Shown: in pieces, positions 37,669-46,237 of the stretch
Layout of the letters: every line of letters begins with the position of its first letter
Position numbering within the stretch: the stretch's first letter is position 1
Origin: Helicobacter_F equorum
GTDB lineage: Bacteria > Campylobacterota > Campylobacteria > Campylobacterales > Helicobacteraceae
Direction of reading: 5' to 3'
Length of the DNA stretch: 64,000 bases
NCBI RefSeq assembly: GCF_042649585.1
Contig: NZ_JBHRZM010000004.1
Location: forward strand, 136,634 to 200,633
Program-made: the position numbers and the translations under genes
The notes under the pieces: generated by a model
Seen by the model: the letters and a program-made list of their open reading frames with translations, nothing else
Told to the model about the DNA's origin: nothing
Databases searched by the model: none

Positions 37669-38115
37669 TTACTGCCCTATAATGTGAAGTGTGAGATTTG
37701 CACTTAACCCATTCCCTAGTTTTACTTCTATACTAAAATCTCCGGTGTGCTTTATAGATTCATGTAAGATAACCCATTTTTTATCGATAGGTGCTTTGAT
37801 ATGTTCATTAATCGCGTGCGCAATCTCATCTTTGGTAACTGCTCCAAAAAGTGCATTATTTGCACCCACTTTTTTAGCAATCGTAATTTCTAAAGATTCT
37901 AAGCTTTGTGCGAGTTGTTTTTGTTCTGCTAACTCGAGGGCTTTGTTTTGTGCTATTTGTTTTTGTTGGGCTTTGTAGCGGTTAATGACTTCATTTGTAG
38001 CGAGTTTTGCTTTGCCTTTGGCGATGAGGAAATTTTGTCCATAGCCATCTTTGACTTCACAAATATCACCAGCTTTACCTAGCCCTTGCACATTTTCTAT
38101 GAGTAGGACTTTCAT
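37669..38115 (-). CDS. rplI: Ribosomal protein L9
   Basis: 148 aa. The N-terminal L9 domain reads MKVLLIENVQGLGKAGDI and GYGQNFLIAKGKA. A long central helix and a C-terminal domain (LFGAVTKDEIA, VKLGNGLSANLTLHI) follow. It binds 23S rRNA near the L1 stalk. AAGGAGAG precedes the ATG and TATAAT lies at 38147-38152. Confidence 0.97.
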   Translation of the reverse strand: MKVLLIENVQGLGKAGDICEVKDGYGQNFLIAKGKAKLATNEVINRYKAQQKQIAQNKALELAEQKQLAQSLESLEITIAKKVGANNALFGAVTKDEIAHAINEHIKAPIDKKWVILHESIKHTGDFSIEVKLGNGLSANLTLHIIGQ

Positions 38116-38146
38116 ATTCTCTCCTTAGTTAGTTATAATGTCAGGG

Positions 38147-38152
38147 ATTATA
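38147..38152 (-). promoter_or_regulatory. -10 box of rplI
   Basis: TATAAT on the minus strand (context TAGTATAATCCC), 32 bases before the rplI ATG, in the 50-bp gap to the divergent protease gene. Confidence 0.5.
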
Positions 38153-38165
38153 CTACAAAGGCGAT

Positions 38166-38810
38166 ATGTTGCAAATAAAAATCACAAAAGGGACTAAAAG
38201 AGTGAATCTGCGTTTTATAGATTCACAGACTTTGCATGTGAGTGTCCCAAGCTATTATGGACAAAAAGATTGCGATATGTTGCTTAGGCGTTATCGTGAG
38301 TGGATAGATTCTAATAGTGAGTATTTACGCGCCAAAGAAGCTAAGGAAGCACAGGAATTACGCGATAGAGATGGAGAAATTTTGTATTTTGGCAAGTGGA
38401 TATCTATGAGCAAACTTGCTAAAGAACATAATGTGCATAATATTAGTGAGATGTATGCAGAATTAGAGGCATTATTGCAGCATTTTTGTGCATTATGGGC
38501 AGAGCGAATGCAAGTCTCTTATGTAAGCATAAAACTTAGTAAGGCACAGAGCTTTTTTGGAATCTGCACATTTGATAATCATCTGCGTTTTTCGCGTATG
38601 CTTGTTTTTGCACCAAAAGAATGCATTATGTATGTGGTGATTCATGAGCTTGCACACATTCGCTACAAAAACCACTCTAAGGCATTTTGGGTGTTTGTGA
38701 AGAGATTTTGTGCAGAATATAAACAATCGCGTGCGTTTTTGCGACGCAATGCGTGGTTATATAAAGCGCTTTTGCGACGACATACCACATGTCTTGATTT
38801 TGCAATCTAA
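38166..38810 (+). CDS. YgjP-like zinc metallopeptidase (DUF45/M48-like)
   Basis: 214 aa. The zinc site HELAHIRYKNHSKAFW (HExxH plus downstream His) is near residue 161, with the family pattern KAQSFFGICTFDNHLRFSRML before it. YgjP-type proteins are cytosolic putative metalloproteases of unknown target. It lies divergent from rplI and 63 bases upstream of hemL. Confidence 0.8.
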   Translation: MLQIKITKGTKRVNLRFIDSQTLHVSVPSYYGQKDCDMLLRRYREWIDSNSEYLRAKEAKEAQELRDRDGEILYFGKWISMSKLAKEHNVHNISEMYAELEALLQHFCALWAERMQVSYVSIKLSKAQSFFGICTFDNHLRFSRMLVFAPKECIMYVVIHELAHIRYKNHSKAFWVFVKRFCAEYKQSRAFLRRNAWLYKALLRRHTTCLDFAI

Positions 38811-38873
38811 GCTTTTAGGTGCTTTTATAGCAAAGCACGATATAATGCCAAAAATCCATATATAAGGATAGAT

Positions 38874-40181
38874 ATGAATCTCCTGCATAGTATCAATGAT
38901 TTTAATGAAGCAAAACAAGTGATTGTAGGCGGTGTGAATTCTCCTGTGCGTGCTTTTGGATCTGTGGGTGGTGTGCCGAGATTTATCCAAAACGCAAAAG
39001 GTGCATATATTTATGATGTAGATGGGAATGCGTATATTGATTATGTGCAGAGTTGGGGACCGCTGATTTTTGGGCATTGTGATAGCGATATAGAATCTAG
39101 TGTATTGCGAAGTGTCAAAAATGGGTTGAGTTTTGGTGCGCCAACGGAATTAGAAACTACCTTGGCAAAAGAGATTATTGGCACTTATGATGGTATCCAA
39201 AAAATGCGATTAGTGAATTCTGGGACCGAGGCAACAATGAGTGCTATTAGGGTAGCGAGGGCATATAGTGGCAAAGATGATTTGATAAAGTTTGATGGTT
39301 GTTATCATGGACATAGCGATAGTTTGCTTGTGAGTGCGGGAAGTGGTTGCGCTACATTTGGTGCGCCAAGCTCACCGGGTGTGCCAAAAGACTTGAGCAA
39401 ACACACGCTAGTGGCACGCTATAATGATATAGATTCTGTGTGTGCATGTTTTGAAGAGAGTAAGACTAAGGGAAGTGGTGTTGGTTGTGTGATTATAGAA
39501 CCTATCGCAGGGAATATGGGGCTAGTTCCTGCGGATAAGGAATTTTTACACCAATTGCGTGAGCTTTGTGATACATATGGTGCTGTGCTCATTTTTGATG
39601 AGGTGATGAGTGGATTTAGAGCAAGTTTGCGTGGGAGTTTGGCATACTGCGATGTGTTGCCAGATATGGCTACTTTTGGCAAGGTTATAGGCGGTGGTAT
39701 GCCTTTGGCTGCGTTTGGGGGCAGAGATGAGATTATGGATTTGCTCTCTCCTGTAGGTAGCGTGTATCAAGCAGGGACACTAAGTGGTAATCCTATAGCC
39801 GTGAGTGCGGGACTTACTTCATTGTTAAAGTTAAAAAGCAATCCAGATATTTTTGAGACACTCTCACAAAAGGCAAAAACTCTTACACAAGGGCTTCAAG
39901 ATGCTGCAAAAAGCGTGGGAATCCCATTGCAAATATGCCACAGAGGTTCGATGTTTGGCTTTTTCTTTAATGATACAGCTGTGCGAAATTTTGATGATGC
40001 AAGAGAGAGTGATACTACAATGTTTGCAAAATTTCATCAAAAAATGCTTGAAAAAGGTGTGTATTTTGCGTGTTCGCAGTTTGAAACTGGTTTTATCTGC
40101 ACGAGTATGGGTGATAAGGAGATTACAGATACTCTAGATCGTGCAAAAGAGAGCTTTGAAGAGATTGCAAACGATCTTTAG
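38874..40181 (+). CDS. hemL: Glutamate-1-semialdehyde 2,1-aminomutase
   Basis: 435 aa. The class III aminotransferase fold has GGVNSPVRAFGSVGG near the start, NSGTEATMSAIRVAR, CYHGHSD, FDEVMSGFR and the PLP lysine in FGKVIGGGMP. It makes 5-aminolevulinate from glutamate semialdehyde for haem and tetrapyrrole synthesis. Ten bases separate it from the next gene, so it probably heads a small operon. Confidence 0.97.
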   Translation: MNLLHSINDFNEAKQVIVGGVNSPVRAFGSVGGVPRFIQNAKGAYIYDVDGNAYIDYVQSWGPLIFGHCDSDIESSVLRSVKNGLSFGAPTELETTLAKEIIGTYDGIQKMRLVNSGTEATMSAIRVARAYSGKDDLIKFDGCYHGHSDSLLVSAGSGCATFGAPSSPGVPKDLSKHTLVARYNDIDSVCACFEESKTKGSGVGCVIIEPIAGNMGLVPADKEFLHQLRELCDTYGAVLIFDEVMSGFRASLRGSLAYCDVLPDMATFGKVIGGGMPLAAFGGRDEIMDLLSPVGSVYQAGTLSGNPIAVSAGLTSLLKLKSNPDIFETLSQKAKTLTQGLQDAAKSVGIPLQICHRGSMFGFFFNDTAVRNFDDARESDTTMFAKFHQKMLEKGVYFACSQFETGFICTSMGDKEITDTLDRAKESFEEIANDL

Positions 40182-40190
40182 GTTTGGATT

Positions 40191-40595
40191 ATGGCAAAAG
40201 ATACTACCTCACAAGATACTTATACTACAGAATCTCCAAGCACTGCAGATAAAGTGCAATCTGTAGGATCTCTAGATTCAGATAAAGCCAAAGCACCTAG
40301 ATTCCAAAAGGTTGTAGAGGGTGTATATGACTTAAGTTTAGGAATTTCTATTATTGTAGCGGTAGTCATAGGCTATGGTATAGGCTATGGATTACAAAAA
40401 CTTACCGGTATTTCTTGGCTTTTGTGGCTTGGGATTGGTTGGGGTGTGGCTGCAGCTTTTTTAAATATTTATAAGGCATATAAGCGACATAAAAAAGAGC
40501 TTGATGAACTTGCTAAAAATCCGCGCTATAACGCCCATAAGTATTTGCAAGATTCACAAGATGTAGATGATGAGGATGATCCCTATGATCGTTAA
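40191..40595 (+). CDS. AtpZ/AtpI-like membrane protein
   Basis: 134 aa. A Ser/Thr-rich soluble N-terminus (about 45 aa) precedes two membrane helices, SLGISIIVAVVIGYGIGYGL and WLLWLGIGWGVAAAFLNIY, with the AtpZ/AtpI signature of Gly-rich helices and a charged C-terminus. AtpZ/AtpI proteins help in F1Fo ATP synthase assembly or Mg2+/Ca2+ supply. It lies between hemL and a small membrane protein gene. Confidence 0.75.
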   Translation: MAKDTTSQDTYTTESPSTADKVQSVGSLDSDKAKAPRFQKVVEGVYDLSLGISIIVAVVIGYGIGYGLQKLTGISWLLWLGIGWGVAAAFLNIYKAYKRHKKELDELAKNPRYNAHKYLQDSQDVDDEDDPYDR

Positions 40596-41037
40596 GGGTG
40601 TGAGGATTATTGTTTGGTTTGTGTTGTTTGGAGTGTGTGGTATGGGCGTGTCGTTGATATTTGGCATAGGATATGGCACAAGTTTTATCCTTGGATATAT
40701 GGCATTTGGGGTGATTATGAGCGGATCATTTTTGCATATAAGGCGACAGCTTATTATGACACAAAAAGAGTGTGCAGAAGAGAATCTAGAGTCTAAAAAT
40801 GATGAGGATGTGGGACAAGAGAAAAAAACTTCTTTCACTTCACGCTTTGTGGTTGGCACAAAACTTAGTTTTTCGTTAATGCGGATTGTGGGATATATGT
40901 TGTTTTTGGCAGGAATTGGTGGGCTTTTGTATTATGATATGTTAATGCCAACGACCCTATTTGCAGGGATTAGCCTTGCAGTAGTATATGTAGTGGGTAT
41001 GGGTGTTTATACACTCCAAAGTGCTAAAGCCTCATAA
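40585..41037 (+). CDS. Small membrane protein, unknown function
   Basis: About 150 aa with four hydrophobic segments (residues 5-25, 28-48, 96-116 and 122-143) and a charged middle loop rich in Glu, Asp and Lys. The ATG at 40585 is preferred since GAGGAT lies upstream; in-frame ATGs at 40567, 40570 and 40576 would extend it. It overlaps the AtpZ-like gene, so it is probably co-translated. I do not recognise the family. It ends one base before the stop of the convergent nuclease gene. Confidence 0.65.
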   Translation: MIVKGVRIIVWFVLFGVCGMGVSLIFGIGYGTSFILGYMAFGVIMSGSFLHIRRQLIMTQKECAEENLESKNDEDVGQEKKTSFTSRFVVGTKLSFSLMRIVGYMLFLAGIGGLLYYDMLMPTTLFAGISLAVVYVVGMGVYTLQSAKAS

Positions 41038-41038
41038 A

Positions 41039-41578
41039 TTAAAAAGTTTTGCACTCTTGTCGCATACGCGCAAAGTATTGCTGTGCTTTGTGTGTGTTGA
41101 TTGGGTTTTGTGTGATAAGAAGTGTTTCATAATTATATGAAAATGCGTTTTTACTCCAGTTTGCAGATCCTAAAATAAGGGTTTTATCATCAATAATCGC
41201 CATTTTTTGGTGCATGATTCCAGTATAATTTGTCGCCTTTTTGCCTTCAAGTGTGCAAACTTCGATATTCTTGTATTTAGCAAGGTAACCAATGCTAGAG
41301 GTGTCATTTTTGGTATTTGCACTTTTGTCATAAATGATTGTGATCATAACGCCTTTTTGTGCCACATCACGCAAGGCTTTGGCAATTTCTCTATTGGTGA
41401 AACTATAAATTGCGATATTGATATTTGTCGTCGCATTTTTGATGTGTGTTAGGAGATCATGAAGTGCTTGTGTGTTTTCATATGGCATAAAGTAGAGGCT
41501 TTCTGTAGCTACATTTGCTTGTCCATAGCCTAGCGCAAAACAACACACTATACATAAAAAATATTTTTTTCTCCACAT
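41039..41578 (-). CDS. nuc: Phospholipase D-like nuclease Nuc
   Basis: 179 aa with a signal peptide (...YFLCIVCCFALGYGQAN) and one HKD motif, HQKMAIIDDKTLILGSANWS, near residue 123. Single-HKD proteins dimerise to form the active site and degrade DNA in the periplasm or at the membrane. It is divergent from chePep, as HP0323/HP0322 in H. pylori, where the orthologue is annotated as a membrane-bound endonuclease. Confidence 0.88.
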   Translation of the reverse strand: MWRKKYFLCIVCCFALGYGQANVATESLYFMPYENTQALHDLLTHIKNATTNINIAIYSFTNREIAKALRDVAQKGVMITIIYDKSANTKNDTSSIGYLAKYKNIEVCTLEGKKATNYTGIMHQKMAIIDDKTLILGSANWSKNAFSYNYETLLITQNPINTHKAQQYFARMRQECKTF

Positions 41579-41606
41579 TTTATGTCCTTTCTCATTATGG
41601 TTTGGC

Positions 41607-41612
41607 TATAAT
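41607..41612 (+). promoter_or_regulatory. -10 box of chePep
   Basis: TATAAT in GGCTATAATACT, 31 bases before the ATG at 41643. Confidence 0.55.
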
Positions 41613-41642
41613 ACTAAAACTATCCAAACTGCAAGGCGTGAG

Positions 41643-43601
41643 ATGAAGATACTTTTTATTAACACAAACCAGATTGTTCAAAAGCTTGTCGAAGTTACTG
41701 CACAAAAGGCAAATGTAGAGCTTCAAACCGTGAGCAATCCAAGTCAAGTTGGTGATATAGATCAGTATGATTATATCATTGTCGATGATGGTTGTTACAA
41801 TATGGATAAGACAGCGTATGATGCACTTATTAATGGGAGACGAGCGTGTCTTATTTATTCTAAACACGAGGAAATGAGCAAAGGCTTTAGTGAATATATA
41901 AAAAAACCTTTTATTCCCACGCATATTCTTGAGATTATGGTCGCTCAAATTGCCAAGGTGCAAACCAAGGAAGCATTTTCTCCAAATTCAGATTCTCTAG
42001 CAAACCCATCGACTTCACAAGAGGATCTTTCTACAAATGCAGATGACAATAGCTTGCAGTCTTCACCACTAGAGCATCTTAAAGCCCTTTCTGAAGAATA
42101 CCACCTCACAGATGAGGAATCTAATGTAACAATATCCGATGATACAGAGCAAACCTCCACGCCAACAGAGATTGGCAAAGACGATATTTTGGGAGATCTT
42201 AACTTAGATGACATAGATTTGGGTGAGGGCTTAGAAGACATAAGTTTAGATGAAACACATTCTAAGTCTCCTACACAAGAAGTAGAATCTATAGAAAACA
42301 CAATAGATGAAAACACACAAATACAATCTGCAGACACAGAGGTAGAGGCTACAGATTCACAAGCATTAGATATAGAATCTACAGATTCACAACCAGAATC
42401 TAAAGACAACGACACAGATTCTGCACAATCTCAAGATGAGGATGTGCATGATGAGAATCTAGCACTTGATACACAAGACATAGATTTAGGCGATGTGGAT
42501 TTGGAAAATGCAGATTTGGGGGATATAGATTTAATGGATGTGGAGACACAAAACAAAGAATTAGACACTATCCAAGAACTTAGCGAACTTGCAAACCAGA
42601 AGAATATACAAGATTTGGAAAAAGAGCATAATATTGAGGAAACACAAGTGTTAGATTCAGAGCAAATAAGTGAGGTGAGTAATTTGCTTGATGAGATACA
42701 AAATACAGAACCAAAAGCACCTGATACAAGCGATACAAAAGATGTGGAGCTAGAGGAAAATAAGGGATTAGACGATATTTTGGGAGATCTTAACTTAGAT
42801 GACATAGATTTGGGTGAGGGCTTAGAAGACATAAGTTTAGATGAAACACATTCTAAGTCTCCTACACAAGAAGTAGAATCTATAGAAAACACAATAGATG
42901 AAAACACACAAATACAATCTGCAGACACAGAGGTAGAGGCTACAGATTCACAAGCATTAGATATAGAATCTACAGATTCACAACCAGAATCTAAAGACAA
43001 CGACACAGATTCTGCACAATCTCAAGATGAGGATGTGCATGATGAGAATCTAGCACTTGATACACAAGACATAGATTTAGGCGATGTGGATTTGGAAAAT
43101 GCAGATTTGGGGAACTTGAATCTAGATGATATGGATACAATAGAGGCAACAGAGCATGATTCTTTTGAATCTCAAGCACAAGATATATCTATAGAGGGAT
43201 TATCGGAGCCATCACAAGATTCACAAGATTTGGCGGATGGCGATAATGCACAAACTAACGATAATGATGATATCCAGATTAAAGAGGTGGATTTATCTAG
43301 CACAGAGGATAAGAGCGATTTGGAGGATTTCCAGTCTCTTGCAGAACAAGATGTATTGCGCGCAGTTGGTGAAGATATAGGATCACAAGACACACAAGAA
43401 TCTACAGATACCGCACTCCACGCTATAGAGGATACACAAGAAATATCAAAAGATACAAATAAAGATTTAGAAGTAGTAACTACTGCCATAAGTCAATCTA
43501 TACAAGATTCAATTAAGCGTTTGCAAAGTCCAGAAGTTACGGCTTTGCTTGATGGTATGGAAGTAACGATAAATATTAGCTTTAAGGATACGCATAAATG
43601 A
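41643..43601 (+). CDS. chePep: ChePep, acidic repeat protein (poly-E-rich, HP0322-like)
   Basis: 652 aa. The N-terminal 110 residues have a receiver-like pattern (MKILFINTNQIVQKL, YIIVDDGCYNMD, ACLIYSKHEEM, FIKKPF-like IKKPFIPTHIL). A very acidic Ser/Thr/Asp/Glu-rich middle and a short conserved C-terminus (LDGMEVTINISFKD) follow. The position between nuc and gmk-tatA-argS is that of HP0322, ChePep, a flagellar-pole protein that controls motor reversals in chemotaxis. Codons 180-293 and 377-490 or so are an exact duplicate at DNA level. It overlaps gmk by four bases. Confidence 0.85.
   Translation: MKILFINTNQIVQKLVEVTAQKANVELQTVSNPSQVGDIDQYDYIIVDDGCYNMDKTAYDALINGRRACLIYSKHEEMSKGFSEYIKKPFIPTHILEIMVAQIAKVQTKEAFSPNSDSLANPSTSQEDLSTNADDNSLQSSPLEHLKALSEEYHLTDEESNVTISDDTEQTSTPTEIGKDDILGDLNLDDIDLGEGLEDISLDETHSKSPTQEVESIENTIDENTQIQSADTEVEATDSQALDIESTDSQPESKDNDTDSAQSQDEDVHDENLALDTQDIDLGDVDLENADLGDIDLMDVETQNKELDTIQELSELANQKNIQDLEKEHNIEETQVLDSEQISEVSNLLDEIQNTEPKAPDTSDTKDVELEENKGLDDILGDLNLDDIDLGEGLEDISLDETHSKSPTQEVESIENTIDENTQIQSADTEVEATDSQALDIESTDSQPESKDNDTDSAQSQDEDVHDENLALDTQDIDLGDVDLENADLGNLNLDDMDTIEATEHDSFESQAQDISIEGLSEPSQDSQDLADGDNAQTNDNDDIQIKEVDLSSTEDKSDLEDFQSLAEQDVLRAVGEDIGSQDTQESTDTALHAIEDTQEISKDTNKDLEVVTTAISQSIQDSIKRLQSPEVTALLDGMEVTINISFKDTHK
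42179..42521. repeat. 343-bp perfect direct repeat in chePep, copy A
   Basis: Identical base for base to 42770-43112 by direct comparison; the offset of 591 is a multiple of three, so reading is kept. Within it are LGDLNLDDIDLGEG and DIDLGDVDLENADLG motifs. Confidence 0.92.
42770..43112. repeat. 343-bp perfect direct repeat in chePep, copy B
   Basis: Second copy of 42179-42521, separated from it by a unique 248-bp segment. It ends where the sequence changes from GGGGAT to GGGGAAC. Confidence 0.92.
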
Positions 43602-44209
43602 ATAAGGGTGCAATCCTCATCATATCAGGACCTAGTGGCTGTGGTAAAAGCACATTGACAAAAGAACTATTGCGCATTATCCCTAATTTGTATTTTTCTA
43701 TCTCTACTACCACACGTGCTATACGCCAAGGTGAGCAAAATGGTGTGCATTATCATTTTGTAAGTGAGCAAGAATTTCTCCAACAAGTCCAAGAGGGGAA
43801 ATTTTTGGAATGGGCGCAAGTGCATAATAATTATTATGGCACCGCCCTAGAGCCAATCACTTGTGCCCTAAAACAAGATAAGCTTGTGTTGTTTGATGTC
43901 GATGTGCAGGGACATAGAGACATCAAACAACATTTTGGAGATGTTGCTAAATCTGTGTTTATCACTACCAAAAACAAAGATGTGTTAAAAAATAGACTAC
44001 AAAGCCGCCAAACCGATGATGAGCATACTATAGAATTTCGCTTGATTCAAGCTTATGAAGAGATGCAGCATTTGCATACTTTTGATTACTTGCTCATCAA
44101 TGATGACATCACACAAGCAAAAGAAGCCATTACTGCGATTGCACAGAGCTTGCTCTATCGTAATACACGACAAAATGAGGAACTTTTGCAAAATTGGATC
44201 AAACTTTAA
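43598..44209 (+). CDS. gmk: Guanylate kinase
   Basis: 203 aa. P-loop SGPSGCGKST at residues 9-18, SISTTTRAIRQGEQNGVHYHF for GMP binding and DVQGHRDIK. It phosphorylates GMP to GDP. The ATG overlaps the chePep stop (ATGA), and tatA follows 44 bases later. Confidence 0.96.
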   Translation: MNKGAILIISGPSGCGKSTLTKELLRIIPNLYFSISTTTRAIRQGEQNGVHYHFVSEQEFLQQVQEGKFLEWAQVHNNYYGTALEPITCALKQDKLVLFDVDVQGHRDIKQHFGDVAKSVFITTKNKDVLKNRLQSRQTDDEHTIEFRLIQAYEEMQHLHTFDYLLINDDITQAKEAITAIAQSLLYRNTRQNEELLQNWIKL

Positions 44210-44253
44210 GGGCATTTTGGTTAGAATGTCTTAATCTGAAAAAAGGAGTTGTT

Positions 44254-44487
44254 ATGGGAACAGGAAGTATTTGGCATTGGGTGATTGTATTACTAGTTAT
44301 TGTATTGCTTTTTGGTGCAAAGAGAATTCCAGAATTAGCCAAAGGTTTGGGAAGTGGAGTAAAAAACTTTAAAAAAGCCATCAAAGAAGATGATGAAGAT
44401 CAAGAAAAAATTACTCAAAACACACAATCCAAACCACAAAGTGAAAATATCCAAAGCACAGAATCTACATCAGAGCAAAAACATTAA
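44254..44487 (+). CDS. tatA: Twin-arginine translocase subunit TatA
   Basis: 77 aa. One N-terminal membrane helix (WHWVIVLLVIVLLFGAKRIP), the FGAKRIPELAKGLGSGVKNFKKA amphipathic helix pattern typical of TatA/E, and a charged tail. The ATG at 44254 is chosen because AAAGGAG lies just before it. TatA forms the export channel for folded proteins with TatBC, which are not in this window. Confidence 0.95.
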   Translation: MGTGSIWHWVIVLLVIVLLFGAKRIPELAKGLGSGVKNFKKAIKEDDEDQEKITQNTQSKPQSENIQSTESTSEQKH

Positions 44488-44524
44488 TTTTTGCTCAACA
44501 CCATCTATTCTAAGGCATAATAGT

Positions 44525-46147
44525 ATGTACCATCATATAAAAAATCTTTTAGAACATTGTGTCAATACGCATTTTTTGTTGTATGAGACCACTCAAGTTC
44601 CTTTGGAACGACCCAAACAAAAAGATTTTGGACATTTTGCTACACCTATAGCATTTGTCTTAGCAAAATCCCTTAAAAAAGCCCCAAATGCGATAGCAGA
44701 GGATCTTTGTGCCGTATTACGCGAGTATAAGGAATTCGCCAAAGTAGAGCCACTAAATGGTTACATAAATCTCACACTCTCTTATAAATTTTTAGATTCA
44801 TTGTGTGATAAGGCATTAGGTGGGCAGTATTTTATCCCCCAAGATTTTGGAAATAATACGCGGATTTTATTGGAGTTTGTGAGTGCAAACCCCACAGGAC
44901 CATTGCATATAGGACATGCGCGAGGGGCGATTTATGGTGATAGCCTTAAGCGCATTGGGCAGTTTTTGGGCTATGAGATTGTGAGTGAATATTATATCAA
45001 TGATGCTGGGAATCAGATTGCTACTTTAGGACTTTCTGTATTACTAAGTGGCAAGGAATTGTTAGGCGAGGTGGTAGAATATCCACAAGAGTATTATAAA
45101 GGTGCTTATATTACAGATATTGCCAGGGCGGCCTTAGCACATTTTGGTGAAGAAATGTTTTCTGGTGATTCTCATATTCCCACACTTAGTGTTTTTGCCA
45201 AAGATTTGATGCTAGAAGAAATTCGCAAAAATCTAAAAAGCCTTGATATAGAGTTTGATCATTATGTGAGTGAAAAGGAGCTTTTTGGGAGATGGACACA
45301 AACGCTTGAAACACTCAAAGCTCATAATGGTGTGATAGAAAATGAGGGCAAACTTTGGCTATCTTCCACACAAAAGGGCGATCAAAAAGATCGTGTGATT
45401 GTGCGTGAAAATGGCGAACCTACATATTTGGCTGGTGATATTATTTATCATCAGGATAAGTTTATGCGCAATTTTACTCATTATATTAATATTTGGGGTG
45501 CGGATCATCACGGCTATATCACGCGTGTTAAGGCGTCGATAGAATTTTTGGGTTATGATAGTACAAAGCTAGAGATTTTGCTCTCACAAATGGTCGCACT
45601 CTCTAAAAGTGGGCAAAACTACAAGATGAGTAAGCGTGCTGGGAATTTTATACTTTTGCGCGATGTGGTGGAGGATATAGGCAGTGATGCGTTGCGTTTT
45701 GTGTTTTTGACAAAACGCTTGGATACGCATTTAGAATTTGATGTTGATATGCTCTCTCACCAAGATTCTTCAAACCCAATTTTTTACATCAATTATGCCA
45801 ATGCTAGAATCCACACACTTTTAGAAAAATCTTCTCTTACACGATCCCAAGTAGCTAGTGCGCATTTGGTTGGTGATGAGACACCATTGTGGCAAGATTT
45901 ACGATCTCTTGTGTTTAACGCACTAAGCATTCATCAAATTTTGCATTCTAGTTTTTGTGAGCGAGAGATTCAAAAAGTATGCGAATATTTAAAAATGCTT
46001 GCAAGTGATTTTCATAGCTTTTATAATGCGTATAAAATTTTGCAATCTCCACATCAAACAGAGATTCTAAAAGCTTTGTTGGTGGTGAGTGAGAGTATCA
46101 CATTAGGTTTAAGGCTTATTGGGATACAAGCCAAAATAAGGATGTAG
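44525..46147 (+). CDS. argS: Arginyl-tRNA synthetase
   Basis: 540 aa from the ATG at 44525. The ArgRS N-terminal domain (PKQKDFGHFATPIAF), the HIGH motif in PLHIGHARGAIYGDS, and the KMSKR-like YKMSKRAGNF are present. The C-terminal anticodon-binding helix bundle ends ...AKIRM. It charges tRNA-Arg. An in-frame extension to 44390 overlaps tatA and is not supported. Confidence 0.97.
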   Translation: MYHHIKNLLEHCVNTHFLLYETTQVPLERPKQKDFGHFATPIAFVLAKSLKKAPNAIAEDLCAVLREYKEFAKVEPLNGYINLTLSYKFLDSLCDKALGGQYFIPQDFGNNTRILLEFVSANPTGPLHIGHARGAIYGDSLKRIGQFLGYEIVSEYYINDAGNQIATLGLSVLLSGKELLGEVVEYPQEYYKGAYITDIARAALAHFGEEMFSGDSHIPTLSVFAKDLMLEEIRKNLKSLDIEFDHYVSEKELFGRWTQTLETLKAHNGVIENEGKLWLSSTQKGDQKDRVIVRENGEPTYLAGDIIYHQDKFMRNFTHYINIWGADHHGYITRVKASIEFLGYDSTKLEILLSQMVALSKSGQNYKMSKRAGNFILLRDVVEDIGSDALRFVFLTKRLDTHLEFDVDMLSHQDSSNPIFYINYANARIHTLLEKSSLTRSQVASAHLVGDETPLWQDLRSLVFNALSIHQILHSSFCEREIQKVCEYLKMLASDFHSFYNAYKILQSPHQTEILKALLVVSESITLGLRLIGIQAKIRM

Positions 46148-46153
46148 GGTAGT

Positions 46154-46162
46154 GGGGGGGGG
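46154..46162 (+). repeat. Homopolymeric G9 tract
   Basis: Nine consecutive G lie seven bases after the argS stop and 75 bases before the ATG of the CAAX-type protease gene. It is by far the longest G run I saw in this AT-rich window. Confidence 0.9.
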
Positions 46163-46237
46163 TTGCAGTTATTATTTGCTATTTTGTGTGTTTTGGTTTG
46201 TATCATTAGTTAAAAAAATAGCAGAAGCGAGGAATAT

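Noticed and set aside
41945..43006. Two long minus-strand frames (156 and 191 codons) in chePep with a shared start
   Set aside because: They mirror the acidic repeat of chePep; the shared N-terminus is only the complement of the 343-bp repeat.
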